DNA of 42,377 nucleotides, from positions 1 through 42,377 of the forward strand of contig JAAXHJ010000080.1 of NCBI GenBank assembly GCA_012270965.1. The letters are read 5' to 3'. The stretch is from Candidatus Palauibacter poriticola (GTDB lineage Bacteria; Gemmatimonadota; Gemmatimonadetes; Palauibacterales; Palauibacteraceae). The translations under genes were made by a program, and so were the position numbers. The first letter of the stretch is position 1. Each line of letters opens with the position of its first letter. The notes beneath the pieces are model-generated. The model saw only the letters and a program-made list of their open reading frames with translations, had not been told where the DNA came from and did not search any database. Below are positions 7,284 to 16,689 of this stretch, piece by piece.

Positions 7284-8803
7284 ACGTCCTTGGCGCCCTC
7301 CGTACACTGGTCTGGGCGGCGGGTCTCGCCGCGTCGGCGGCGGTCCAGCTCGCAGCCCAGGAGGGCGGCGGACTCCTTCGCGGAACGTTGGTGACGGAGG
7401 GGGACGGCACGCCCGTGACGTGGGGCCGCGTCGAGCTCCTCGACGGGCGCGGCGTCGCCATCGACGAAACGCTCTCGGACCAAGGGGGCGGCTTCAGCCT
7501 GCGCATCGCCACGCCGGGTGTCTATCGCGCCCGGGTGAGCCGGATCGGCTACGAATCCTGGGTCTCGGACACGCTGCACTTCGCAACGGCATCTCCGTCG
7601 CGGACGCTTCGCCTCGATGTGCCGGTGCGCCCCGTGCTCCTTCCGGACCTGTTGGCCTTGGCCGAGAGCGCGTGCCCGGCCCCCGTTGATGAGCTGAGGC
7701 GTGCCGCCGCCATGTACGAGTCCGTACGCCCCGCACTCGCCTCCGTGGGCTCCACGGCGGACCTCGGCGCCCTGCGCATGCGGATGGTGCGACCGACGAT
7801 CACCTGGAGGCGGGGGGCGCGCGGGTACGGGTACGACACTGCGATGGTCGTCGTCTCGCGTGCATACGAAAACGCATCTCCGTCGCACCTCGAGGCCTTG
7901 GGGTACGCGGAGGTCGTTGACACGCTCCCCACGTTCTATGCGCCCGACGGGGACGCGATGGCGTCGCCGGGCTTCCTCCCCACTCACTGCCTGTCCGTCG
8001 TGGAGGGGGACGACGATGGGACGACCGGACTGGCCTTCGAGCCGAAACCCGGCCGGGCGTCCCCCGAAAGCGTCGAACCGGTCGGCGTACGGGGCGTGCT
8101 GTGGATCGACACCCTCGCCATGGGACCCGTGTCGCTGGAGTTCGAGTACACATCCCTGCGCCCCTTCCTGCGGCGGCATCTGGTGCCCGGACTCCGGGAA
8201 CAGGTGCAGGCGCCCCTGCACCAGCGGGTTCAGTTCTCGCCGGTCAGGATCCGGGACGGGATCGGCGGAACGTTCGAGTTCGAACGCATCGCTCCCGCCC
8301 GGTGGATGATTCGCAAGTGGAGAATCGGTTCGCCGGCGCTCCTGCATCGGGGCTGGTTCGGCGTGGACGGGGCAGTCGGTCGAGCCCGTCGCTTTTCCGC
8401 GCTGGAGCAGCGGCGAGGTCCTGGAAATCATTCCAACAACCCGCCGGCACGGCACCCTCGTCCTGGCGGAATCCCGCCGGGATGCCCTTCCTGCGGGCGT
8501 CATCGTGCGTGGAGGGGCGCTTTCGCCCCATGGGGATGGGAGCGTGGTGTGGAGTCGCGATTCGGTATGGATCATGGCTCCGGGGGACTCGGGCATACAT
8601 CCCGCGTGTCCACACCTGGTGCGCGGGCCCGTGAGGGCCGGCTTCGGCGAGAGTGCGGGCGACGCGGACCGCCCGCCCGTCGAGATCATCGACCGGGGCG
8701 GGGACGGGGCGGGCCCGCGGCTCGTTCGTTGGGTGGACGGGGAGTGCGGCGAAACGGACTGGACGGATACGGTGCCGGGCGTCGCCGGAGACGCCTCGGA
8801 TGA
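7280..8803 (+). pseudogene. Exported carboxypeptidase-regulatory-like protein, N-terminal part of a frameshifted gene
   Basis: Signal peptide (about residues 1-27, ending in QLAAQ) followed by a carboxypeptidase-regulatory-like beta-sandwich (LRGTLVTEGDGTPVTWGRVE, then GVYRARVSRIGY). A longer domain of unknown type runs to about 8380. From there the frame degenerates into Arg/Gly/Pro-rich shadow sequence, while the next plus frame becomes clearly coding (VEPVAF onward). Removing one base between about 8370 and 8385 joins the two into a protein of about 635 residues ending at 9188; the span 7280-9188 is 3n+1 long. It is either a recent single-base insertion or a sequencing error. Start by ATGA overlap with the preceding gene. 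Confidence 0.65.
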
Positions 8804-9188
8804 CTGGGTGTCGATTTCGGAGAAGGGAACCCTCGTGTCGTCCCGCCGCTTCCCCTTCTCGTGGTCCCTGGGCGATGACGCCGGGAGCGGGGCCGCGGTC
8901 GCGGGCCGGATTCCCGCCGCCGACGCGGGGCTCTACGAGGGGGCCTGGCTTGGCGCGGGCGTGTTCGCGCTCGACGCCGGCTTCCTGCAGGTCCTCGCCG
9001 ATCTCGAATCCGACCGGCGGCATCTGATCCTCTACGACGCATCCGGCGCACGGGTTCGGCGCTACGAGATGGATGTTGCGTTCGGCATTCTGGCCACTTC
9101 GCCCGGTTCCCGGCGGCTGCTCGCCGTGCGTCGAACCGACCGGGTCGAGCTGGTCACCTACAGCTGGACGTGGGAGTTCTACCGCTAA
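8505..9188 (+). pseudogene. C-terminal part of the frameshifted exported protein
   Basis: Continuation of the 7280 gene in the next frame. The frame is open from 8310 (after a TGA at 8307-8309), but no ATG, GTG or TTG occurs before 8505, which argues against an independent gene. The sequence is natural in composition, with strands such as VEIIDRGGDGAGPRLVRWVD, WVSISEKGTLVSSRRF and a closing VELVTYSWTWEFYR, fitting the end of a beta-rich exported protein. The GTG at 8505 is simply the first possible start codon; as a free protein it would lack a signal peptide. Confidence 0.55.
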
Positions 9189-9463
9189 CAGGGACGCGAT
9201 AAGGGATCCCGCTCCCGGCCTGCGGTTGGCGGTCCGGCGCGGGCGCTCGCGCGTCGTTTGACTTTCCTGGTGGGCTCCCGCAACTTCTTGGCGCAAAAGC
9301 GGGGTACCGGACCTTCCGGCGGCCCCGACAACCTTGGACCAGCCTCGCCGAATTCCTCGTCCGTGGCCGATTCTCGCGGACTGCGCACATCCGGGGTTCG
9401 CACCCGGGGGAGGCGGGCGCAGGCAGCGTGAACCGGCCGCAGCACGCCGTCCAACGGAGCGCC

Positions 9464-11761
9464 ATGTATCGAGAGGTATTCGTCCCGGTCGACAATTCGC
9501 GCGAGTCGGACCTGGCCGTGGATCGCGCGATCGAGATCTGCGCCCGCTCTGAAGGCCGGATCACCGGCTCTCACGTCTACGCCGCGCGCCTCCACGACAT
9601 CCGCTTCCGCCAGCTCGAGATCGGGCTCCCGGCCCAGTTCCAGGAACCCGCCGAGATCCGGCGCCAGCGCAAGATCCACGACAAGCTGATCGAGAAGGGG
9701 CTGCAGCTCATCTCCGACAGCTTCCTGGACCAGCTCCATCGGCGCTGTGGCGACGCCGGCGTGACCATCACGCGGCAGCTCCTCGAGGGCATCAACTACG
9801 AGGAGATCATCAACGAGGCGAACCGCGGCGGCGGACGTCTCCCCAGCCTCATCGGCTTCGACCCCAACATCGCCCACAACTACGACGGCAGCGAGAAACA
9901 GCGCACGGACGTCAAGCTGGGCGAGAACGGCCGACTGATGGCCGAGGACGAGGAGCAGGAGGACAAGCTCGCCGGCACCTCCGGCCGCGACTACGACCTC
10001 GTCGCGATCGGGGCGCACGGCCTCGGGCGGCAGGAGCGGAGCCGCCTCGGCGGCGTCGTCGCGCGCGCGCTCCGCGGGATCGAGAAGGACGCGCTCATCG
10101 TCCGCGACGGCCGGCCCCTCGAAGGCGGGAAGTGGCTCGTCGGCGTGGACGGTTCCGCCTACGGCTACAAGGGGCTGCGGATCGCGCTCGACATGGCGCG
10201 GGAATACGGGGCGAAGCTCTACATCGGGAGCGCCTTCGACGTCCAGTACCACCACGTCGTGTTCCACAACATCAAGGACGTGCTATCGGTCCAGGCCTCG
10301 AAGGTGTTCAAGTTCGAAGAGCAGGAGGAGCTCCACAACAACATCATCGACAAGGGCCTCCTCCGCCTCTGTCAGGCGAACATCAAGCGGGCCGAGGTGA
10401 TGGCGAGCGAGTACCCCGAGGTCGAGGTCGAGACCCAGGTCCTCATCGGGAAGCCGTTCGATGTGCTCCTGAAGTGGGCCGAGGAGGTCGACCCCTCGCT
10501 TCTCATCTTCGCCCGCCACGGGTCGCACCGCATCGAGGGCACCGATCTCGGCTCGCAGGCCGACAACCTCGTCCAGTTGGCCGACACGAACATCCTCCTC
10601 ATCGGGACCGAAAACGTGCGCCCAGAGGAGATCCCGTGGATCGAGGAGGACGGGGAAGCCGGGCTCGAATGGGCGCCGGAGGCGGAGGTGAGGATCCTGC
10701 GCGTGCCGCCGTTCGCGCTCGGGATCGCGCGCAAGGCAGTCGAGGAGTTCGTCCTCGAACGCTACGGGCCCGGGAGCCGCTACGCGGCCGCCTTCGTCCC
10801 GAACCCGAGGGACGAGAAGGGATACCGGAATCGCGGAAACGAGCAGGCCCCCGTCGACGGAGCATCCGGCGGCAACGGGGGCGGCGGCACCGCGCACGTG
10901 GCCCGGGAGGCTCTCGCCAGCGGCGCGGCCCCTTCGATCGCCGAGGTGGGACAGGCCGCCAACGGGCGCGGGAACGCGAAGAAGACGGAACTCTGGAATC
11001 GCGACCAGTTGCCCGTCGTGACGAACGAACGGCTCGATGAGGCGATCAAGAAGCTCCTCCCGACCCACATGCAGCTCGTGATGGGGATCGGCGATGCGGA
11101 GGAACTCGCCCTCGCCGAGGTGAAGGCGGACGAGGCGATGAAGCGCACCGTCGTGGAGACGAGCGACGCCGATGCCTTCGAAGACCCACTTCCGGTGATG
11201 GCGAAGTGCCCCGTCACGGACAACCAGATCCCTCGCGACCGCACGGCGGCCGACCCGATCGTCTGGACGCACGAGGCGTTCAAGCGCCTGGGGCGCGTGC
11301 CGCTGATCGCGCGCCCCTTGGCCCGGAATACGGTGGAGCGCTTCGCCCGCGACCAGGGCATGTGGCGCGTGACCACGATCGTGATGGATGAGAACAAGGA
11401 CGCGATGATCGCGGCCGACGAGTTCGACCTCGACACGATGCTCGTGATGTTCAACGAGCTGAAGGCGAAGCAGGCCCGGGCCGAAGCCGCCGGCGTCGAC
11501 GGCATGAGCGAGGAGATGAAGCGCTTCATCGAGGAGGCGAAGGCCTCCGGCGTGACCCGCTGTCCGATCCGCGACATCGAGCAGCAGGCGGCGGACTGTC
11601 CCGTCGACTTCAAGCTGGTGTCGCCCGACGATGCCCGCGCCGCGGTCGAGAAGTTCGCGCGGAGCGAACTCGGAGGGGAATCGGGAGCGGAACAGGCGGC
11701 TGGGGAGGAAGCCGGGGCGAGGGCGGGTTCCGCTTCGGGACAGGGATCGCGCGCGAAGTGA
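9464..11761 (+). CDS. Double universal-stress-protein domain fused to two PCP_red-like domains
   Basis: 765 aa, predicted soluble. USP domain 1 spans about residues 1-213 (YREVFVPVDNS start, DLVAIGAHGLGR near its end, with a long insertion at 115-170). USP domain 2 spans 223-383 (WLVGVDGSAYGYKGL, then LLIFARHGSHR and ADTNILLIG). A first PCP_red-like segment begins at W403 (VRILRVPPFALG) and a complete second one at W601 (AFKRLGRVPLIARPL, then ERFARDQG). A Cys motif KCPVTDNQIP (581-590) and CPIRD/DCPVDF (C700, C712) surround it and could bind a metal or cluster. ATG 9464 has GGAG upstream; GTG 9428 is an alternative. The stop overlaps the radical SAM start, making this the first gene of the respiratory island. 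Confidence 0.82.
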   Translation: MYREVFVPVDNSRESDLAVDRAIEICARSEGRITGSHVYAARLHDIRFRQLEIGLPAQFQEPAEIRRQRKIHDKLIEKGLQLISDSFLDQLHRRCGDAGVTITRQLLEGINYEEIINEANRGGGRLPSLIGFDPNIAHNYDGSEKQRTDVKLGENGRLMAEDEEQEDKLAGTSGRDYDLVAIGAHGLGRQERSRLGGVVARALRGIEKDALIVRDGRPLEGGKWLVGVDGSAYGYKGLRIALDMAREYGAKLYIGSAFDVQYHHVVFHNIKDVLSVQASKVFKFEEQEELHNNIIDKGLLRLCQANIKRAEVMASEYPEVEVETQVLIGKPFDVLLKWAEEVDPSLLIFARHGSHRIEGTDLGSQADNLVQLADTNILLIGTENVRPEEIPWIEEDGEAGLEWAPEAEVRILRVPPFALGIARKAVEEFVLERYGPGSRYAAAFVPNPRDEKGYRNRGNEQAPVDGASGGNGGGGTAHVAREALASGAAPSIAEVGQAANGRGNAKKTELWNRDQLPVVTNERLDEAIKKLLPTHMQLVMGIGDAEELALAEVKADEAMKRTVVETSDADAFEDPLPVMAKCPVTDNQIPRDRTAADPIVWTHEAFKRLGRVPLIARPLARNTVERFARDQGMWRVTTIVMDENKDAMIAADEFDLDTMLVMFNELKAKQARAEAAGVDGMSEEMKRFIEEAKASGVTRCPIRDIEQQAADCPVDFKLVSPDDARAAVEKFARSELGGESGAEQAAGEEAGARAGSASGQGSRAK

Positions 11762-13170
11762 CCGGGGCCCCGCTGGCCGCGGAGGCCATCGCGCACCGGA
11801 GCCCCGCCGTGCCCGGTGCGCGCTGGGACGGGGCCCCCGCCGCCGCGTCTCCGCGCGCCGAACCCGATGCCGCCACTCCGCACGTCGTCGCCTGGAACCT
11901 GACGCGCCGCTGCAACCTCGCCTGCGCCCACTGCTACATCTCCGCCGGGTCGTGGCATGCGGCCGCGGACGAACTCGATACCGCAGCCTGCTTCCGGGTC
12001 ATCGACGAGATCGTCGAAGTGAGCCCGTCCCCCCTCCTCATCCTCAGCGGGGGGGAGCCGCTCGTGCGCTCCGATCTCGAGGAGATCGCGGCCTACGCCT
12101 CCGAGCGCGGCGCCACCGTGACCGTGGGCACGAACGGCACCGGCCTCACGGACGAGCGCATCGCCTCGCTGAAGGCCGGCGGCGTGCAAGGCGTGGCACT
12201 CAGCGTCGACTCCCTCAACCCGCGCTACCACGACCGCTTCCGGCACGGAGAGGGCGCACTCGAAGACACGCTCGCCGCGGTCGACCGGCTGGCGGAGCAC
12301 CGTCTCGACTTCCTCATCCAGTTTTCGGTCACGCGCGGGAACCGGGACGAACTCGATGCCGTTGCCGCGTGGGCGGACGCGAAGGGCGCGGTCTGCCTCA
12401 ACGTCTATTTCCTCGTCGAGACGGGCAGGGGAGAGGGGATGCGCGGCCTCCCCCCCGCGGAAAACGATGAGATCGTGGCCCGGCTGGCCGAACTCCAGCG
12501 CGACTACCGCGGGCGGCTAATGATCCGCTCCAAGTGCCAGCCGCAGCTCATGCGGCACGTGTACGAACGGGACCCGGACTCCCCGCTCCTCAACTACCGG
12601 ACGCGCTGCCCGTGCGGCGTCCAGTACTGCCGCATCACGCCCGAGGGGAAGGTGACGCCCTGCCCGTACATGCCCGAGGTGGCCGGCGACCTCTCCGACG
12701 CCTCCTTCGGCGAGATCTGGCGCGAGGCGACCGTCTTCCGCCTGCTGCGCGACGGCGAACCGGGCGGAAAGTGCGGACGCTGCGAGTACCGCGCGATTTG
12801 CGGTGGCTGCCGCGCCCGCGCCTACGCGGTCGACGGAGACCTGCTCGGGCCCGATCCCTCCTGCGCCTACGAGCCGCCACCGGGCGTCGCGGAGGCGATC
12901 GCGCCGCGCCAGCCGGTCACCTATGGATCCGCGGCTGAGCGGAGGCTCCCGTGGAGCGCGGCGGCCGATGCCCGGCTCAACGCGATCCCGAGCTTCGTCC
13001 GCGGCGTGGTGGCGGAACGGGTGGAGAAGTTCGCGCGCACGCGCGGGCACGCCGAAGTGACGATCGACGTGATGACCGAGGTCCGCCGGGCCATGCCGGT
13101 GGACTTCTCGAAACGGATGCCCTTCTTCGCCCGGAGCCGGCGGAGGGCGGGACGGGAGGGAAGGCGATGA
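11758..13170 (+). CDS. Radical SAM/SPASM protein with C-terminal PCP_red domain
   Basis: 470 aa, GTG start in a GTGA overlap. Radical SAM core with C52-x3-C56-x2-C59 (RRCNLACAHCY) for the [4Fe-4S]/SAM cluster and the SAM-binding GGEP (98-101). A Cys-rich SPASM/twitch region follows (C284, C286, C291, C302, C339, C342, C348, C351, C369) and would hold auxiliary clusters. The overall plan is that of the AhbD/NirJ/PqqE group, whose haem-related members modify porphyrin side chains; the exact reaction cannot be told. A PCP_red domain starts at W399 (ARLNAIPSFVRG, EKFARTRG). Coupled by ATGA to the CydA-like subunit, which suggests maturation of that subunit or its haem. Confidence 0.85.
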   Translation: MTGAPLAAEAIAHRSPAVPGARWDGAPAAASPRAEPDAATPHVVAWNLTRRCNLACAHCYISAGSWHAAADELDTAACFRVIDEIVEVSPSPLLILSGGEPLVRSDLEEIAAYASERGATVTVGTNGTGLTDERIASLKAGGVQGVALSVDSLNPRYHDRFRHGEGALEDTLAAVDRLAEHRLDFLIQFSVTRGNRDELDAVAAWADAKGAVCLNVYFLVETGRGEGMRGLPPAENDEIVARLAELQRDYRGRLMIRSKCQPQLMRHVYERDPDSPLLNYRTRCPCGVQYCRITPEGKVTPCPYMPEVAGDLSDASFGEIWREATVFRLLRDGEPGGKCGRCEYRAICGGCRARAYAVDGDLLGPDPSCAYEPPPGVAEAIAPRQPVTYGSAAERRLPWSAAADARLNAIPSFVRGVVAERVEKFARTRGHAEVTIDVMTEVRRAMPVDFSKRMPFFARSRRRAGREGRR

Positions 13171-14987
13171 AGCGCTGGGTGGCCCGTGGCGCCGCGACCC
13201 GCGGCGTACTGCTCGCCGCCCTCGCTCTGGCGGTCGCCCTCCCGCTCCTCGCGCAGGCGCCGGGGCCCGACTATGGAGAGTTCAACTTCCTCGGGCTCGA
13301 CCGTCGCGGCGCGGTGTGGATCGCGGCCCAGCTCCACCTTCTTTTCGCCGCCTTCGTGCTCGGCGTGCCCATGTTCGCCGTCGTCATCGAGGCGATCGGG
13401 ATGTTCGGCGGGGATGAGAAGTACGACAAACTGGCGAAGGAATTCACCCGCCTCCTGCTCGTGGCCTACAGCGCGACCGCGATCTGGGGCGCGATCCTCG
13501 TCTTCTTCCTCTCCACTCTCTACCCGCGCTTCTGGGCGTACCTGACGGCGATCTTCGCTCCGTCGATGTGGGTGTACGCGGGCCTCTTCTTCCTCGAATC
13601 GTTCACGCTCTACCTTTACTATTACGGGTGGGACGCGTGGAAGAAGGGCGCGGCGAAGAAGGTTCACTGGTGCCTGGGGATCATGCTCAACATCTGGGGC
13701 ACGATCGTCATGTTCATCGCGAACGGGTGGCTCACGTACATGATGAGTCCTCCGGAGGGCCTCACGGTGGACACGGCCCCGCAGACCGTCCAACTGTGGA
13801 GCGCGATCAACAACGCGACCTGGATGCCGATCAACATCCACCGGTTGTTGGCGAACGTGGTGTTCGGCGGCGCGGTGGTCGGCGCCTACGCGGCGTACCG
13901 CTTCCTCACGAGCCGCACCGACGAGGAGCGCGCGCACTACGACTGGATGGGTTATACGGGCAACCTGATCGCGATCGGCGCCCTCATCGTCCTCCCCTTC
14001 GCCGGCTACTGGCTCGGACGCGAGATTTACGAGTTCAGCCAGCAGATGGGCATCACGATGATGGGCGGCTTCATGAGCTGGCTGTGGATCATCCAAGCCT
14101 TCCTCATCGGCATCCTCTTCCTTGCGGGCAACTATTACCTGTGGATCGGGATGGGACGGATTCCGGGAGCGGAACGATTCCAGCCCTACATCAAGTGGAT
14201 GCTCCTCGTGCTCGTCTTGGGCGTCATCGTGTGGGCGACGCCGAACACGATGATCGCCGACCGGGACGAGATCGCGGCCATGGGAGGGATCCGGCACCCG
14301 TTCCTGCAGGTGCTCGGCGTGATGAGCGCGAAGAACACGGCCGTCAACCTGATGATCCTGACGACGTTCCTCTCCTTCCTCATGTACCGGAGGGCGAACA
14401 AGGATCCGGTCGTCCCGTGGGCCCGGGCGGGGACGATGCTGCAGGGGGCGGCCTTCGCGCTTTCCGCCGTCGTCGTCGTCTTCTACGGCGTGTACGGGTA
14501 CTTCGTGACGGCGATCGTGCGGATCGGCTTCTCGGTCTACCAGGTGCTCGCGGTCCTGGCGACGATCCTGTTCGTCATCGGGATCGACATGGCGATGCTG
14601 CGGGGCGCGAAGTCCAGGGGCGAGATCCGATGGGGGCGGATGCCGGACCGCTCCCAGTACGCGCTCCTCATCCTCGCCGTAACCTTCACGTGGCTCATGG
14701 GACTCATGGGCTTCGCCCGCAGCGGGATCCGGCAGCACTGGCACGTCTACGAGGTGATTCGGGACACGAGCGAGCAGGCGTTCACTCCGGCGCTCGGGCC
14801 GGCGGCGACGATCATCAGCATCTGCGTGCTCATCTTCTTCGGGCTCGTCGGCTTCATATTCTGGCTCGGCGGCCTGGCCGAGCGCTCCGTGTACCGGGAG
14901 GCCGAGGCGAAGGTGAGGGCCGGGCATGAGGGGCGCGCCCCGCTCGGAGATCCGCTGCCGGCTCCGTCCCTGGGCGACGTGGATTGA
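13167..14987 (+). CDS. CydA-like (cytochrome bd superfamily) membrane subunit
   Basis: 606 aa with an N-terminal hydrophobic segment and a cytochrome bd subunit I-type helix bundle. H57 (AAQLHLLFAAFVLG) aligns with the haem ligand H19 of E. coli CydA, H225 (PINIHRLLAN) with H186, and FFLESFTLYLYYYGWD with the FFLES/GWD helix, so E144 equals E107. By eye, E99 is replaced by V136 and the GRQPW motif is degraded to IRQHW with Ser (S519) at the E445 haem-ligand position. The Q-loop is not recognisable. No cydB lies nearby; three cytochromes c follow. It therefore belongs to a divergent, non-canonical branch of the superfamily and may be a quinol or cytochrome c oxidoreductase rather than a bd oxidase. 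Confidence 0.82.
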   Translation: MKRWVARGAATRGVLLAALALAVALPLLAQAPGPDYGEFNFLGLDRRGAVWIAAQLHLLFAAFVLGVPMFAVVIEAIGMFGGDEKYDKLAKEFTRLLLVAYSATAIWGAILVFFLSTLYPRFWAYLTAIFAPSMWVYAGLFFLESFTLYLYYYGWDAWKKGAAKKVHWCLGIMLNIWGTIVMFIANGWLTYMMSPPEGLTVDTAPQTVQLWSAINNATWMPINIHRLLANVVFGGAVVGAYAAYRFLTSRTDEERAHYDWMGYTGNLIAIGALIVLPFAGYWLGREIYEFSQQMGITMMGGFMSWLWIIQAFLIGILFLAGNYYLWIGMGRIPGAERFQPYIKWMLLVLVLGVIVWATPNTMIADRDEIAAMGGIRHPFLQVLGVMSAKNTAVNLMILTTFLSFLMYRRANKDPVVPWARAGTMLQGAAFALSAVVVVFYGVYGYFVTAIVRIGFSVYQVLAVLATILFVIGIDMAMLRGAKSRGEIRWGRMPDRSQYALLILAVTFTWLMGLMGFARSGIRQHWHVYEVIRDTSEQAFTPALGPAATIISICVLIFFGLVGFIFWLGGLAERSVYREAEAKVRAGHEGRAPLGDPLPAPSLGDVD

Positions 14988-15025
14988 GCGGGGTCTCGGA
15001 AGGGGATGACGCGAGGCGAGGATAG

Positions 15026-15895
15026 ATGACGAACCTTAAGATCCTGTTCACGGTCGTGGCGACGCTGGCGGTGTTCACCTTCGTGGCGAACGTGATCCCG
15101 CAGGTGCAGTCCGCGGTACCGCGGGAGGTCGTGCTCAGCGCGGACATGCCGCCCGAGGAACTGGCGGCGATCGGCGAGGAGATCTACGCGGGGGCGGGGG
15201 GGTGCACGGCGTGCCACGGCCTCGGCACCCGCGCCCCGGATCTCGTCGGCGTGGCGGGCAGCGTGTGCGCGACGCGCGTCCCCGGGCAGAGCTGCAAGGA
15301 TTATCTGTGGGAGTCGCTCGTCAACCCGACCGCCTACATCGTGGAGGGCTTCGAGCCCATCATGATCGACCAGAGCATCACTTCGTCGCAGGCCGAGCTG
15401 TGGACGCTCGTCGCCTACCTGGAGTCGCAGGGGGGCGAAATCACGGTGAATGCGGACGACTTCGCCGCGGCGCTGGCGGCCGACGACGCGGCTGCGTCCG
15501 CGCCGCCACCCCCCGCCGTCACCGACCCGAGCCAAGTCGACGCGGTCGCGCTCATCACGGCGCAGGGCTGCCTCGCCTGCCACATGCTCGGCGGCGAGGG
15601 CGGCATGGTCGCGCCGCCCTTCGAGGAACTGCGGGGACAGGATCCCGCCTTCGTCTTGGAGGGGATCGTGGATCCGATGGCGACGATCAACGAGGAATAC
15701 TCGGCCTTCGCCGGAACGATGCCGACGATCTTCGGCGATCTCATGTCTCCGGTGGAACTCGATGTGCTGGTGGATTTCTTCGTGGGCGGGTCGGGAGCCG
15801 GCGCGGAGGTCCCCGGCGGCGCGGCGGCCCCCGGCGACGCGGCGGCCCCCGACGACACGGCGACCCCGCCGGACAGCGCGGGAGGTAGCCGGTGA
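15026..15895 (+). CDS. Membrane-anchored diheme cytochrome c
   Basis: 289 aa. An N-terminal helix (about residues 5-24) anchors or exports the protein. Two cytochrome c domains follow, with haem sites C60-TA-CH64 and C182-LA-CH186 joined by a Pro/Ala-rich linker; M113 and M232 are plausible axial ligands. The tail (255-289) is low-complexity Gly/Ala/Pro. C81 and C90 are extra cysteines that could form a disulfide in the first domain. Position directly after the CydA-like gene and coupling to the next cytochrome (GTGA) make it a probable electron-transfer subunit of one complex, facing the periplasm. Confidence 0.88.
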   Translation: MTNLKILFTVVATLAVFTFVANVIPQVQSAVPREVVLSADMPPEELAAIGEEIYAGAGGCTACHGLGTRAPDLVGVAGSVCATRVPGQSCKDYLWESLVNPTAYIVEGFEPIMIDQSITSSQAELWTLVAYLESQGGEITVNADDFAAALAADDAAASAPPPPAVTDPSQVDAVALITAQGCLACHMLGGEGGMVAPPFEELRGQDPAFVLEGIVDPMATINEEYSAFAGTMPTIFGDLMSPVELDVLVDFFVGGSGAGAEVPGGAAAPGDAAAPDDTATPPDSAGGSR

Positions 15896-16689
15896 AACGC
15901 TACCTGTCCCACCCGTTCTGGCAGGGCGCGATCGTCGTCGTGGCATCCTACGTCGCCTTCGAGTACGTGATCGGGTACGCGCTCCCGGTGATCGGCGTGG
16001 CGAGCGCGCCGGTCCCGAGTTCCGTCATCCTGGAGTATATGCTCATCGTCCTCGTCGGCATCCTCCTCTACATGAGCGCGGACGAGGAACGCTGGCAGCG
16101 CTTCCGCGAACCGATCCGCGCCACGATGGTGCGGCGCGACCGCCGGACTCTGCGGGGTATTCTCATGGTGGCGATTCCGGTCGTCATCGGTTGGCTTGCC
16201 TACGAGCGGGTGAAGCCGAGCTACGCCGCGCCGGCCACGCTGCGCGCCGTACACCCCGCGCCGCCCAACCAACTCACCTTCCGCGGCGAGACGATCGAAC
16301 TGACGGGGCTCGAGAATCCGCTGCACGAGGAGGGTTCGATGGCGGAGCACCTGGCGGCCGGGAAACGGATCTACGTCCGCAACTGCGTGCCCTGCCACGG
16401 CGACCTGCTCGACGGACAGGGACACTACGCGCCGGCCTTCAACCCGGTGCCCGCCGACTTCACGAGTTCGGGCAACCTCCCGCAGCTCACGGAGAGCTAC
16501 GTGTTCTGGCGCATCGTCAAGGGCGGCCCGGGCCTCCCGCGCGAGGGGACGCCGTGGGACTCGGCCATGCCGGCGTGGGAGCAGGTCCTCGAGCAGAACG
16601 ACATATGGGCGGTCATCCTCTATCTCTACGACCAGACGGGGTTCACGCCGCGTACCTGGGAGGAGGAAGGGGAAGGGGGCCACGAATGA
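15892..16689 (+). CDS. Multi-helix membrane monoheme cytochrome c
   Basis: 265 aa with a GTG start overlapping the previous stop. Three predicted membrane helices (about 11-32, 45-62, 88-105) precede a periplasmic cytochrome c domain with C165-VP-CH169 and candidate axial M226 (SAMPAW). A conserved-looking motif GLENPLHEEGSM links the two parts. The helices could contact the CydA-like subunit, with the haem domain passing electrons to the other cytochromes. Its stop overlaps the next gene by ATGA, so the three cytochromes are translated as a block. Confidence 0.85.
   Translation: MKRYLSHPFWQGAIVVVASYVAFEYVIGYALPVIGVASAPVPSSVILEYMLIVLVGILLYMSADEERWQRFREPIRATMVRRDRRTLRGILMVAIPVVIGWLAYERVKPSYAAPATLRAVHPAPPNQLTFRGETIELTGLENPLHEEGSMAEHLAAGKRIYVRNCVPCHGDLLDGQGHYAPAFNPVPADFTSSGNLPQLTESYVFWRIVKGGPGLPREGTPWDSAMPAWEQVLEQNDIWAVILYLYDQTGFTPRTWEEEGEGGHE

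Noticed and set aside
8101-8634. A third open frame across the frameshift region
   Set aside because: It has neither natural composition nor continuity with the flanking coding frames.
9258-9286. Promoter for the USP gene (TTGACT, 17 bp, CAACTT)
   Set aside because: The -10 candidate matches only two of six consensus bases; the 9189-9463 gap has no other clear signal.
13167-14987. Naming the bd-like gene cydA
   Set aside because: Two key acidic haem-site residues are replaced, the Q-loop is missing and there is no cydB.
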